From contig JACKBA010000033.1 of the NCBI GenBank assembly GCA_020634815.1, positions 5,808-69,807 of the forward strand: a DNA stretch of 64,000 nucleotides. The letters are read 5' to 3'. The position numbers were made by a program, and so were the translations under genes. This DNA is from Caldilineaceae bacterium (GTDB lineage Bacteria; Chloroflexota; Anaerolineae; Caldilineales; Caldilineaceae). Below, in pieces: positions 21,923 to 31,056 of the stretch (positions within the stretch are counted from its first letter, which is position 1; every line of letters starts with the position of its first letter). Below the pieces are notes generated by a model. That model did not search any database. It worked only from the letters and a program-made list of their open reading frames with translations, and was not told where the DNA came from.

Positions 21923-23623
21923 ATGATTATGCTTGACGCGCTTGCCCCTGACCTGATTCTGCACAATGGCTCCATCTACACCATGGACGCGGCGGCGCCG
22001 AGCGCAGAGGCGATTGCCGTCAAGGACGGCCGCGTGCTGCTGGCCGGCGCGTCGGCTGCGCTGCTGCCGCTGGCCGCGCCGCACACGCGCGTCGTCGACC
22101 TGAATGGTCGCACGGTGCTGCCCGGTATCTTCGACTCGCACAACCACCTTATGCAGGTGGGTGTCAAGCTGACGCGCATCCGTCTGGACGAGTGTACGTC
22201 GCCGCAGGAGATGATGGAACTGGTGCGCGAGCGGGCGAAAGAGACGCCGCCCGGCACGTGGATCGTGGGCGAGGGCTGGAACGAGAACAACTTCACCGCC
22301 GCCCTCCCGCCCGGACGCCTGCCCACGCGCTGGGACATCGACCCCGCCACCGACCAGCATCCGGTCATCCTCATGCGCTTCTTCAACACCGATGTCGTCA
22401 ATAGCGTGGCGCTGCGCCTGGCCGGCATCACCCGCCACACCCCAACACCCGAAGGCGGCGAGATCGGCCATGACGCGGCCGGCGAGCCCAACGGGCTGTT
22501 GCGCGCGGCCGCCAAGCTGCTCGTGCGCAATTTGCTGCCGCAGCCCACGCTCGACGAACTCAAGACGGCCGTGCGCCTGGGCTGTGCGGAGATGAACAGT
22601 CACGGCATCACCAGCGTCGTGGATCCGGGGCTCTATCCCTACGAGATGGCGGCGTATCAGGCGGTGTGGGAGGAGGGGCGAGGGGCGAGGGGCGAGTTAG
22701 CAGGGGCGAGGGGCGAGGGGCGAGGGGCGTCTGGCCTGACGGTGCGTATGAACTTGATGCCGTCGTGGCATGGGTTTCGCGAGGAGGAGGCGGAGGCGGA
22801 ACTGGAGCAGCGGGCGCGGGCGGTGGGGCTGGCGTCGGGCGTGGGCGATGAATGGCTGCGTCTGGGCGGGCTCAAGATGGCCATCGACGGCGGCACCTCG
22901 TCGCACACGGCCTTCATGTACGAACCCTTTGCGGGCGAGGCGACGGTCGGCGACTTCAACCGGCTCGACCCGGCTACGCTGCGCCGCCACTTCCGCACCG
23001 CGCAGGAGCTGGGCTGGGACGTGGGCATTCACACCTGCGGCGACCGTGCTATGGACATGGTGGTGGATGCCTTTGCCGACGTGGCGCGTGCCATGCCGCG
23101 GCCCGATGCCCGCCACAACGTTATCCACGCCTACTTCCCCAGCGACCGCGCCCTGGCGCAGATGGCCGAGCATCGCATCGCCGCCGTCATCCAGCCCACC
23201 TTTCTCTACTGGGAGGGCGACATGATCTTCCGCGACGTGGGCGAGCGCCGCGCCGCTAACTACAAACCGGCGCGCAAGTACCTCGATGCCGGCGTCGTGC
23301 TCTGCGCCAACTCCGACATCCCGTCGACGGTGTCACCGAACCCGTGGGTGGGTCTCTACGCGCTCGTCACGCGCAAGAACAACCTGGGCCACTTCGTCGC
23401 GGCGGACCAGGCCATCAGCCGGCAGGAGGCGCTGCACGCCTACACCGCGGCCGGCGCCTGGCTGACGCGTGAGGAGGGCGACAAGGGCACGCTGGCGCCC
23501 GGTATGCTGGCTGACCTCGTCGTCATCGACCGCGATTACTTTGCCGTGGCAGACGAAGAGATCAAGGAGATTAAAGTAGTCATGACCGTCGTGGGCGGGG
23601 AGATCGTCTACGGGCGGGCTTGA
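21923..23623 (+). CDS. Amidohydrolase 3 (YtcJ-like) metal-dependent hydrolase
   Basis: A 566-residue amidohydrolase. ATG 21923 follows a GAGAGG box; an upstream in-frame ATG lies in the repeat region. The metal-binding DSHNHL (His73, His75) sits after the typical NGRTVLPGIF; GEGWNENNF, the IHTCGDRAMDMVVDAF segment, HNVIHAYFPSDRAL and CANSDIPSTVSPNPW are standard for the YtcJ branch. Such enzymes hydrolyse amides or related bonds; the substrate is unknown. It has no signal peptide, so it is cytoplasmic. Around residues 251-270 an unusual Gly/Arg/Ala-rich insert is encoded by eight tandem 7-bp units; the frame is currently intact. Confidence 0.85.
   Translation: MIMLDALAPDLILHNGSIYTMDAAAPSAEAIAVKDGRVLLAGASAALLPLAAPHTRVVDLNGRTVLPGIFDSHNHLMQVGVKLTRIRLDECTSPQEMMELVRERAKETPPGTWIVGEGWNENNFTAALPPGRLPTRWDIDPATDQHPVILMRFFNTDVVNSVALRLAGITRHTPTPEGGEIGHDAAGEPNGLLRAAAKLLVRNLLPQPTLDELKTAVRLGCAEMNSHGITSVVDPGLYPYEMAAYQAVWEEGRGARGELAGARGEGRGASGLTVRMNLMPSWHGFREEEAEAELEQRARAVGLASGVGDEWLRLGGLKMAIDGGTSSHTAFMYEPFAGEATVGDFNRLDPATLRRHFRTAQELGWDVGIHTCGDRAMDMVVDAFADVARAMPRPDARHNVIHAYFPSDRALAQMAEHRIAAVIQPTFLYWEGDMIFRDVGERRAANYKPARKYLDAGVVLCANSDIPSTVSPNPWVGLYALVTRKNNLGHFVAADQAISRQEALHAYTAAGAWLTREEGDKGTLAPGMLADLVVIDRDYFAVADEEIKEIKVVMTVVGGEIVYGRA
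22674..22729 (+). repeat. Heptanucleotide tandem repeat inside the amidohydrolase gene
   Basis: Eight consecutive 7-bp units: three AGGGGCG, one degenerate AGTTAGC, then four AGGGGCG. Because 7 is not a multiple of 3, gain or loss of one or two units would shift the frame and remove the C-terminal half with part of the metal site. Confidence 0.95.
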
Positions 23624-23705
23624 GTGAAGAGGACGAAGAGCGCGCGGTGTTGAGTGCCTGCGCAGCGTTCGTCGGCACCCATGCAGGGCCATCAGGAAGG
23701 CCGGC

Positions 23706-25850
23706 TCAGGGGGCGTCGTTGCGCATGATGACGCTCTGCACGACGCCGCGCAACTCGCTCATGCTGTACGGCTTTTGAAAATACTGGGCGATGGTCCCAG
23801 GCGGAAACTGGTGGGCGACGTCGTCGGCGTCGTGGCCGCTCGTGACGATAATGGGAAGATCGGGCTGCATGCGTCGAATTGCCTGGAACGTTTCCAGGCC
23901 GCTCATGCCGGGCATGGTCAGATCGAGCAAGACACAGTGTATCCCGGCGCCGTGTTCCGCCACTTTGCGCAGGGCTTCCTCACCGTTTGCCGCCGTATGG
24001 ACCGTGTAGCCGAACTCCGCAAAGATTTCCTGGCACGTTTCGCGCAGATAATCCTCATCTTCCACCACCAGCAGGGTGTTCGTGGGCAGCGTCGTTTCTT
24101 CGGGCGTAGCGGTCGAAGAAGTCGTTTGCTGAATCCCGTCATTGACGGGGCGGGTTGCGAGTTGTTCCGTCGTCGCCTGCGGCAGGATGACGCAGACGCT
24201 GGTGCCTTGGCCCGGTGTGCTGTCGAGCAGAATGGCGCCGTGATGGCCGCGCAGAATACCCAGCACGGCCGACATGCCGAGCCCGCGGCCGGTAAAGCGA
24301 GTTGAGAAGAACGGTTCGAAGACCCTGGCCAGCGTATGCTCGTCCATACCGCTGCCCGTGTCCCTGATACTCAGGCAGACATAGCGGCCTGCAGGCAGCT
24401 CTCCCTCGACGGCGCTTCGCCTGAGCGCCGCGCTGCTGAAGACGCGATAGTACGTGGAGACATAGATCTCTCCGTCGCCTCTCCCAAACGACTCCATGGC
24501 GTTGGTCAGCAGCGAAATGACGGCCTGCTGGATCTGAATGGGGTCGGCCCACAGTGGGGGCAGGTCGGGCGCCGTTTCGACATGAAGCCGGATCCTGGCG
24601 GGTGCAATCGTGTAGAATAAGCTCAGTGCTTGTTCGACCACAGCATTGAGATTGACCGGCTGCATCGCCAGCGAGGTGTTCCCCGTGTATGCCGCCATCT
24701 TGCTCGTCAGCTCGGTGCCGCGCTGGATCGTCTCCAGCGACCGGGTGATTCGGCGCAGACCCTTCTCGTCACCCTGCATTTCCGAGCGCATTATCTCCAA
24801 CTCATTGGCGACAATTGCCAGGAGATTGTTGAAGTCATGCGCGACGCCGGCGGACAGAACGCCCAGGCTTTCCCACTTTTGTAGCTGCTGGCGGCGCTGC
24901 TCCATCTCCCGACGCTCAGTTTCCAGGCGCCTGCGCTCGGAGATGTCGCGGGCGATCATCAGCACCATGGTGTGACCGTGCCACGTGTAGCGGCTGGCGT
25001 GAATCTCCGCCGGGATGGTTGCGCCGTTACGTGCGCTGAGGGTCGTCTCGAAGAGGGCCCGGCCCGCGTCGGCCAGTTGGGTGCGCACGGTGTCCGGCAC
25101 GAATAGGGTGCCATCGGTGAGCAAGGCGGCCGGACTGCCGACAAGTTCCGCCCGTGTATAGCCCAGGCTGCGGCAGGCGGCGTTGTTGGCTTCGACGATG
25201 CGGTCGGTGGCGTGACGGTCATCCAGGCTGCATACCAGCACGATGTCGTCGGCCATTTCGAACATGAGGCGGTAGCGTTCTTCGCTCTCGCGCAGTGCGT
25301 AGCGGGCAGTGAACTCTTGCGAGATGTCGATGATGGCCATCCGGGTGTAGAGATTGCCGCTGTGTAAGTCCGGTACGCTTTCGACGCGCACCGGCACGCG
25401 CCGTCCGTTGCCGGACAGGGTAAGCTCGGTGCTGCGAGCCTGCGTCTGGTCGCCGATGCCGCGCAGATGCAGGTAGAGTGCGTCCTGGCTCTCCGGATCC
25501 ACGAACCGGGTCAGGGGCCGGCCCATCAGGGCCTTCACCTCGACGCGCAGCATTTCCGCTATGGGTTCATTGGCCAGCAGGACATAGTGCTCACTGTCGA
25601 TGACGAGATAGCCGATCGGGGCACGGTTGAAGAGGTCCGCATAGCGCTCGTTGAGGGCCTGAAGCTGTGCTTGCGCCGCACGCAGTTCGTCGTTCTGAAA
25701 CTCGAGTTCTTCGTGGTAGACGGACAACTCATGGAGCAGTGAGCCGACGTCGGCGGCGGCGTATGTGCCGTCGGGCTGAGGCGGCGCGTTCTGGAGGGCG
25801 CTTGCAATGCGTTGCTGCAGCTCCGTTCGCCGGTGCGTCTGCTTAGTCAT
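23706..25850 (-). CDS. PAS hybrid histidine kinase with C-terminal receiver
   Basis: A 714-residue protein. After a helical N-terminus there are two PAS domains (about 75-200, starting FNRAPIGYLVIDSEHYVLLA, and 205-340). The dimerisation/phosphoacceptor helix carries SAGVAHDFNNLL, the HATPase domain has its N-box (LLTNAMESF) and G-boxes (DTGSGM, TGRGLGMS), and a receiver domain at the end has its Asp in VLLDLTMPG. It is cytoplasmic, with no membrane span. ATG 25850 lies inside the end of the CheB-CheR-PAS gene (8-bp overlap), so the two are coupled. Because the upstream protein has no kinase domain, it may feed signals into this kinase. Confidence 0.88.
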   Translation of the reverse strand: MTKQTHRRTELQQRIASALQNAPPQPDGTYAAADVGSLLHELSVYHEELEFQNDELRAAQAQLQALNERYADLFNRAPIGYLVIDSEHYVLLANEPIAEMLRVEVKALMGRPLTRFVDPESQDALYLHLRGIGDQTQARSTELTLSGNGRRVPVRVESVPDLHSGNLYTRMAIIDISQEFTARYALRESEERYRLMFEMADDIVLVCSLDDRHATDRIVEANNAACRSLGYTRAELVGSPAALLTDGTLFVPDTVRTQLADAGRALFETTLSARNGATIPAEIHASRYTWHGHTMVLMIARDISERRRLETERREMEQRRQQLQKWESLGVLSAGVAHDFNNLLAIVANELEIMRSEMQGDEKGLRRITRSLETIQRGTELTSKMAAYTGNTSLAMQPVNLNAVVEQALSLFYTIAPARIRLHVETAPDLPPLWADPIQIQQAVISLLTNAMESFGRGDGEIYVSTYYRVFSSAALRRSAVEGELPAGRYVCLSIRDTGSGMDEHTLARVFEPFFSTRFTGRGLGMSAVLGILRGHHGAILLDSTPGQGTSVCVILPQATTEQLATRPVNDGIQQTTSSTATPEETTLPTNTLLVVEDEDYLRETCQEIFAEFGYTVHTAANGEEALRKVAEHGAGIHCVLLDLTMPGMSGLETFQAIRRMQPDLPIIVTSGHDADDVAHQFPPGTIAQYFQKPYSMSELRGVVQSVIMRNDAP

Positions 25851-28800
25851 CGCGGAGTAGCTCCATGGCAAACAAAGCCCCGGCCGGCGCACCCTCCCGA
25901 TCCAGCGAGGGCGCACCGTTTATCACCAAGGGCATTGGTACGGTATCGCCAGGTATGTGCACGTCGAAGCGTTCGTTCAGCAGTGGTTCCAAACTCGACA
26001 TGACGCGGGCAAATGGATATTTGTCCGGTGCGAGCAACGTCCCGTCCGCATTGTCGATCAGCCAGTCTGCTGCGGTGAAGTTCATCCCGGTCAGATCTTG
26101 TTGGCTCAGGCCCAGCAATTGCGTGGCCGCCAGATTGACTTCGACGATCCGGCCGGTGATATCTACCAGCAACGTCGCGAGCGAACTGGATTCGAGAATC
26201 TTCTGCAATACCTGGTGATCTTGGTGGATGCTGACTTCGAAGAGTTTCAGCGTCGTCACGTCGATCACGATGCCTGCCACGTGCGTGGGGTTTCCGAGCA
26301 CGTCGCGTGTGACGATACCGCCACGATCGGCATACCACCGATAGCCGCCGTCCCTGGTGCGGATGCGATAGGTGACTTCATAGGTCGGCGTCGCGCCGCT
26401 GAGGTGGTCGCGCATGGCCTGCATGGCGCGCTCATAGTCATCCGGGTGGATCAGGGCGCAGATCTCGTACACGTTGGTGGGGAATTCCGCCACACTGTAG
26501 CCGAGCATTGTGGCCTTCTTGGCGTCAGCTTCGACTTCGCCCGTCTCGACATCCCAATCCCACCATGCCATGGCCCCCATCTCCATGGCCAGTTGCAGCC
26601 GCCGCGCCGCCTTGTTGGCGCGGCTCGCTTCGCGTTTCAGCCGGCTGATGTCGACAAAGGTGACGAGGACGCCGTCCACGGCATTTTCCTCGGTGCGGTA
26701 GGGCACGATACGCATGAGGAAGGGTTTGCCGGCACCGGTGATGATCTCTTTCTCCACCGGTTGCAGATCCTTTACCACCGCGCCGATGTCGTCCATCAAC
26801 TGGTCGTATGTATCGGAGACGGCGAGATGATAGAGCGGCCGGCCCAGATCGGAATCGCGCAGGTTCGTGATGCGCGTGAGCGACGGCGTGAACTTGCGGA
26901 TGCAGAGATGGCGATCGAGATAGAGCGCACCGACCTCGATGTTTTTCAGCAGATTGTTGACGTCGTTGTTGAGGCGGATCATCTCCTCAATCTTGGCCTG
27001 GTACTCGGCATTGACCGTGTATAACTCTTCGTTGACGGACTGCAATTCCTCGTTGGTGCTCTGCAACTCTTCGTTCGAGGCAATCAGCTCCTCGTTGGAC
27101 GACTGCAACTCTTCATTCGACGTCTCCAACTCCTCGATGGCCGCCTGCAGGTTTTCCTTTGTAAACTGGAGTTCGCGTTCGACATCGGTCAAGCGTTCTT
27201 GAATCTGGCCGTCAGCCGGGATGGAAACACGCGGGGCAGGAGCGACGTTCTCGCCTCGCTCCTGCGGCCGGAAGCTGAGCAACACGTAGCGACTGCGCCC
27301 GTCTTCGATGACCCGCCCCTCCAGGTCGACACGCACCTCTTCATTGGTTGCCAGCCCTGGCACGTCTTCATAGACGATCTCGGTGCGCGTCTCGCGCAGG
27401 CGCCGCAGCAGGCTGTTGACGATGAGGTTCAACTCTTGCGGCAACAGGTTGAACAGATGTTGCGAGAAGCGCCCCGCTCGCAGGTGAACGAAGCGGTTGA
27501 CATCGTTGAAGACATGGACGACGTTGTTGTTCTCGTCGATCAGAATCGAAGGCGGCGCAAAGAGGCCGGCAACATGCTCGATGAGGCGCGTGGAGGAGCC
27601 ACCGCTCAGCCGCAAGGCGCTGCCGGGCTCCATTGCGGGTGACCGCCCGGAACGCAGCATGGGCAGCGCGCTGAGCAACGGCGGGTTGGAGCCGGGCTTC
27701 TGCCGGTAGAGCTTCCACTTGGTATCGACCGTATGGAATGCGTCGTGCAATTCGCCGATGTTCTCGCTGCTGCCCATGAGGAGATGACCTTCCGGGTTCA
27801 GCGCATGATAGAAGACCGAGAGGATGTGATTCTGCATCTCCGGCTTCAGATAGATGAACAGGTTGCGGCAGACAATGAGATCCTGCTTGGAAAAGGGCGG
27901 GTCGCGCAGGAGGTTGTGGGTGGCAAAGACCACCATCTTGCGCAGGCTGTCGTTGACCTGGTAGCCGTTCTCGCGCCGGCTGAAGAAGCGGCTCAGGCGG
28001 GCCGGCGTGATATCGGCCACCATGCTGTCGAGATAGTAGCCCTGACCGGCACTCTCCAGCGACTGGCGGTCGATGTCGGTGGCAAAGATCTTGACTTCGC
28101 CCTCGAAACGGTGCTGATCCATGTACTCGCGGCAGAGCATGGCCAGCGAGTATGCTTCCTCGCCCGTCGAGCAGCCCGTCGACCAGATGCGCACGATGCG
28201 CTTTTCGGGGCGGAAGATGATGGGAAAGACCTGTTCGACCAGCAAATCGAATGCGTCGGAGTCACGGAAAAAGCGCGTGACGCCAATCAGCAGCTCGCGA
28301 TAGAGAATCGACTGTTCCTTTTCCGACTCGGCAAGGAATTGCACGTACTGCTCGAGTGTGGCCATGCGGTTGATGCTGACGCGACGCTCGAGCCGGCGCA
28401 GAATCGTGTTCTCCTTGTAGTACGAGAAGTCGATCCCGCTGTGCTCGCGCACGATCAACATGATCTTGGAGAGCGCGTCGAGATTCTCGCTGAGGGTCAC
28501 TTCGAGTTCTTGTTCACGGCCGACGAACGGGTGCTTCAAGTAGTTGAGCAGTTCCTCGGACATCTGCGCCGGAGGCAGCACATAGTCGACAAGGCCGGTG
28601 GAAATCGAACTGCGCGGCATGCCGTCAAACTTGGCGCTCACATCGTCCTGCACCATGACCATGCCACCGGCCTCTTTGATGGCGCGCGTCCCGAGCGTGC
28701 CGTCGCTGCCCGTGCCGGAAAGGATGACGCCGATGGCATGCCGGCCCTTTTCGGCGGCCAATGAGCGGAAGAAGATGTCGATCGGGAGGTTGAGCCCCTT

Positions 28801-29142
28801 CTTGAGGTTCTGATCTTCCAGCAGCAGCCGATCGTGGAAAATGCGCAGATTCTTGCGCGGGGGAATCAGGTAGATGCAGTTCGGCTCGACGACCATCCCC
28901 TCTTCGGCCTTGTGGATGCTCATGCGCGTGTAGCGCGCCAGCAACTCGTCCATCATGCTGCGGTAATCGGGCGAGAGATGCTGAATGACGACGAAGGCGA
29001 GGTTCGTATCCGACGGCATGACGCGGAAGAACTCCTGGATGGCTTCGAGGCCGCCGGCCGAGGCGCCGACACCGACCACGATCAGGCCAAGCTCATCAGG
29101 GGCAGGGCGGGCGCGCTGTGCGAGTGGGTCTTCGTTGCTCAT
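25843..29142 (-). CDS. CheB-CheR fusion with coiled coil and PAS domains
   Basis: A 1099-residue fusion. Residues 18-200 are a CheB methylesterase with Ser28 (GASAGG), His55 (VIQHLSP) and Asp147 (SGTGSDGTLG). Residues 210-470 are a CheR methyltransferase (VTRFFRDSDAF, SAM motif WSTGCSTGEEAYSLA, CRNLFIYL). A striking Glu/Asn/Ser coiled coil follows (repeats of SNEELQS/STNEELQS, about 670-760), then three PAS-like segments to the end. The CheB part lacks the usual receiver domain. There are no chemoreceptor or cheA genes nearby; such fusions usually work in signalling outside classical chemotaxis. ATG 29142 is chosen over an upstream frame extension because the conserved domain starts right after it. 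Confidence 0.9.
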   Translation of the reverse strand: MSNEDPLAQRARPAPDELGLIVVGVGASAGGLEAIQEFFRVMPSDTNLAFVVIQHLSPDYRSMMDELLARYTRMSIHKAEEGMVVEPNCIYLIPPRKNLRIFHDRLLLEDQNLKKGLNLPIDIFFRSLAAEKGRHAIGVILSGTGSDGTLGTRAIKEAGGMVMVQDDVSAKFDGMPRSSISTGLVDYVLPPAQMSEELLNYLKHPFVGREQELEVTLSENLDALSKIMLIVREHSGIDFSYYKENTILRRLERRVSINRMATLEQYVQFLAESEKEQSILYRELLIGVTRFFRDSDAFDLLVEQVFPIIFRPEKRIVRIWSTGCSTGEEAYSLAMLCREYMDQHRFEGEVKIFATDIDRQSLESAGQGYYLDSMVADITPARLSRFFSRRENGYQVNDSLRKMVVFATHNLLRDPPFSKQDLIVCRNLFIYLKPEMQNHILSVFYHALNPEGHLLMGSSENIGELHDAFHTVDTKWKLYRQKPGSNPPLLSALPMLRSGRSPAMEPGSALRLSGGSSTRLIEHVAGLFAPPSILIDENNNVVHVFNDVNRFVHLRAGRFSQHLFNLLPQELNLIVNSLLRRLRETRTEIVYEDVPGLATNEEVRVDLEGRVIEDGRSRYVLLSFRPQERGENVAPAPRVSIPADGQIQERLTDVERELQFTKENLQAAIEELETSNEELQSSNEELIASNEELQSTNEELQSVNEELYTVNAEYQAKIEEMIRLNNDVNNLLKNIEVGALYLDRHLCIRKFTPSLTRITNLRDSDLGRPLYHLAVSDTYDQLMDDIGAVVKDLQPVEKEIITGAGKPFLMRIVPYRTEENAVDGVLVTFVDISRLKREASRANKAARRLQLAMEMGAMAWWDWDVETGEVEADAKKATMLGYSVAEFPTNVYEICALIHPDDYERAMQAMRDHLSGATPTYEVTYRIRTRDGGYRWYADRGGIVTRDVLGNPTHVAGIVIDVTTLKLFEVSIHQDHQVLQKILESSSLATLLVDITGRIVEVNLAATQLLGLSQQDLTGMNFTAADWLIDNADGTLLAPDKYPFARVMSSLEPLLNERFDVHIPGDTVPMPLVINGAPSLDREGAPAGALFAMELLRDD

Positions 29143-29634
29143 GGTTTGGATGCGTCCTATCAAATCATATTTGACATCGCAGATTAGCCAGATTGAGGGT
29201 AGCCGGCCAATGCGTGAATGGACATTTTTGTACAACCATGCGCAATTCGGTTGTACTTTTCGGTGCGGTAAGAACAGTATGCCAAAAGGTTGACTTCCCG
29301 GCAAACTGTAAGGTTTGTCGGAGGTTAGACATAGTCATGTATGATCCTTGCGCCGGCAGTGGATGATTCCCACGATGTACACGCCGAACGGCGGATGCTC
29401 TCCACTGTTTGGGCATGGTTTCGTCGCCGCTGCCCGACCCTTGCCGGGCGCGATCGGTTGGACGCACCTGACCCGCCGGCGCGCCACTTTACGGATCTCG
29501 CCGTAAGAAAACATCAATTTTCTGATGCTCGCGCCAGGTTTTGGGCGTATCATGGGTGCGGCACGACTGACACCGCCCCTCCTTGTCAGAGCGGCATTGA
29601 TTCGACTTTCGATGCATGAACGAGGAGCAGACCC
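29143..29634. other. Divergent intergenic region between signalling genes
   Basis: These 492 bp separate the divergent CheB-CheR-PAS and PAS-kinase genes and must hold both promoters. Two inverted repeats stand out: GTACAACC...GGTTGTAC (29230-29256) and CCGGCAAAC-TGTAAG-GTTTGTCGG (29298-29321, one G-T mismatch). No convincing gene is present; ORFs here lack coding character. Confidence 0.6.
29230..29256. promoter_or_regulatory. Perfect 8-bp inverted repeat, candidate operator
   Basis: GTACAACC (29230-29237) and GGTTGTAC (29249-29256) are separated by 11 bp, placing half-site centres about two helical turns apart. It lies 88 bp upstream of the CheB-CheR-PAS start and suits a dimeric regulator. 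The regulator is unknown. Confidence 0.45.
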
Positions 29635-30774
29635 ATGATGAACGGACTTCTGGAAACCAAAGCGGCGCCGGCCGAGCGTGCCGAAGCGGCAATCCTGGCC
29701 GATGATGTGCTGCGCTTTCGGGAAGATGCCATGGCCGTGCAACTGCTCGGCGCTTCACCCGATATGTTCCTCATCCTCAACGAGCAGCGCCAGATCGTCT
29801 TTGCCAACGAACCGACCGCCGCCATCCTGGGCGTGCAGCAGCCGGAGGAAATCCTCGGTCTGCGCGTCGGGGAGGCGGTGGACTGCGAGCACGCCCATGT
29901 GGAACCGGGCGGTTGCGGCACCAGCGAGTTCTGCCGCGAGTGCGGCGCGCTGCAAGGTATGATGACCAGCCTGAGCGGGCGGCGTGCCGTGCGCGAATGC
30001 CGCATCACGCGTGCTAATGGCGACAGCCTCGACCTGCGGGTCACGGCCCGGCCCCTCACCATGGACGGACGCGCCTTCACCACCTTTGCCATCACCGACA
30101 TTGCCGACGAGAAACGGCGGCGCGTGCTGGAGCGTATCTTCTTTCACGACATTCTCAACACCGCCGGCGGCATGCTCGGGATCGCCGAGTTGCTTACCGA
30201 AGCGACGCCGGAGGAACTGGACGAATACAAGCCGCTGGTCTACACCCTGTCGCACAGCCTGGTCGACGAGATCAAGGCGCAGCAGACGCTCAGCGCCGCC
30301 GAAGCCGGCGAACTCTCGGTCGAACCCATGCGCCTGAACTCGCTCAGCCTGCTCTACGAACTGGCGGCCGCCTACGCAAATCATGAAGTCGCCATCGGCC
30401 GCGCCCTGGTCGTGGAGCCGGGGACGCCGGCCATCTGCTTTGAGAGCGACAAGGCGTTGGTGCGCCGCGTTGTCGGCAACATGATCAAGAACGCCTTGGA
30501 AGCGAGCCACCCCGGCCAGCAGGTGACCGTCAGTTGCCGGCAGACGGACGGCAGCGTCGAGTTCACCGTGCACAACCCCAACGAGATGCCGCGTTCGGTG
30601 CAGTTGCAGGTCTTCCAGCGCTCTTTCTCCACCAAGGGCAACGGTCGCGGGTTGGGCACCTATTCCATGCGCCTGCTGACCGAACAGTTCCTGCACGGCA
30701 GCGTGGGCTTTGCCAGCGCGGCGGAGGAGGGCACCACCTTCTTTGCCCGCTATCCGCTGGTCTTTCCGGGGTGA
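29635..30774 (+). CDS. PAS-domain sensor histidine kinase with Cys cluster
   Basis: A 379-residue cytoplasmic kinase. The PAS domain (residues 35-160) holds an unusual Cys/His cluster, CEHAHVEPGGCGTSEFC followed by RECGA, which could bind a metal, iron-sulphur cluster or sense redox state. The phosphoacceptor helix contains FFHDILNTAGGMLGI (the His-Asp pair replaces the commoner His-Glu), and the HATPase domain shows GNMIKNALEAS (N-box) and NGRGLGTYSM (G2-box). There is no receiver domain and no adjacent response regulator. It is divergent from the CheB-CheR-PAS operon. The gene ends 63 bp before a bidirectional hairpin terminator. Confidence 0.82.
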   Translation: MMNGLLETKAAPAERAEAAILADDVLRFREDAMAVQLLGASPDMFLILNEQRQIVFANEPTAAILGVQQPEEILGLRVGEAVDCEHAHVEPGGCGTSEFCRECGALQGMMTSLSGRRAVRECRITRANGDSLDLRVTARPLTMDGRAFTTFAITDIADEKRRRVLERIFFHDILNTAGGMLGIAELLTEATPEELDEYKPLVYTLSHSLVDEIKAQQTLSAAEAGELSVEPMRLNSLSLLYELAAAYANHEVAIGRALVVEPGTPAICFESDKALVRRVVGNMIKNALEASHPGQQVTVSCRQTDGSVEFTVHNPNEMPRSVQLQVFQRSFSTKGNGRGLGTYSMRLLTEQFLHGSVGFASAAEEGTTFFARYPLVFPG

Positions 30775-30837
30775 AACGCTGCCACTAAGACGCAAAGGAC
30801 ACAAAGGGGCACAAAGAATTCCAGAATGTCCAATACG

Positions 30838-30866
30838 AAAGCCCCGGCCAGAGCGGCCGGGGCTTT
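30838..30866. terminator. Bidirectional hairpin terminator between convergent genes
   Basis: AAAGCCCCGGCC (30838-30849) and its complement GGCCGGGGCTTT (30855-30866) form a perfect 12-bp stem with a 5-nt loop and A/T runs on both sides, serving the plus-strand kinase gene and the minus-strand HU-like gene. A homologous, longer hairpin is at 38137-38177. Confidence 0.8.
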
Positions 30867-31056
30867 GCGTTGCGCAGGGACATGCGGGCGGTGGGGCAGG
30901 GTCAGCGTTTACACCCGCCAGTGTGAGCCTGTCGCATCAAGTCGGAATCTGCTCGCCGGGATGCGATTCGTTCCAGATCGTCACCAGCTCATCGCTCGTC
31001 TTGCCGATGGCTTCCCGGTTCCGGATGGTGCCCAGAAACTCGCCGGGCGTATTGAT
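30838..31056. repeat. Segment duplicated at 38143-38361 (copy 1)
   Basis: The hairpin, 70 bp of non-coding sequence and the last roughly 38 codons of the HU-like gene recur about 7.3 kb away. By eye the non-coding 99 bp differ at about 5 positions and the 114 coding bp at about 13. Confidence 0.85.
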
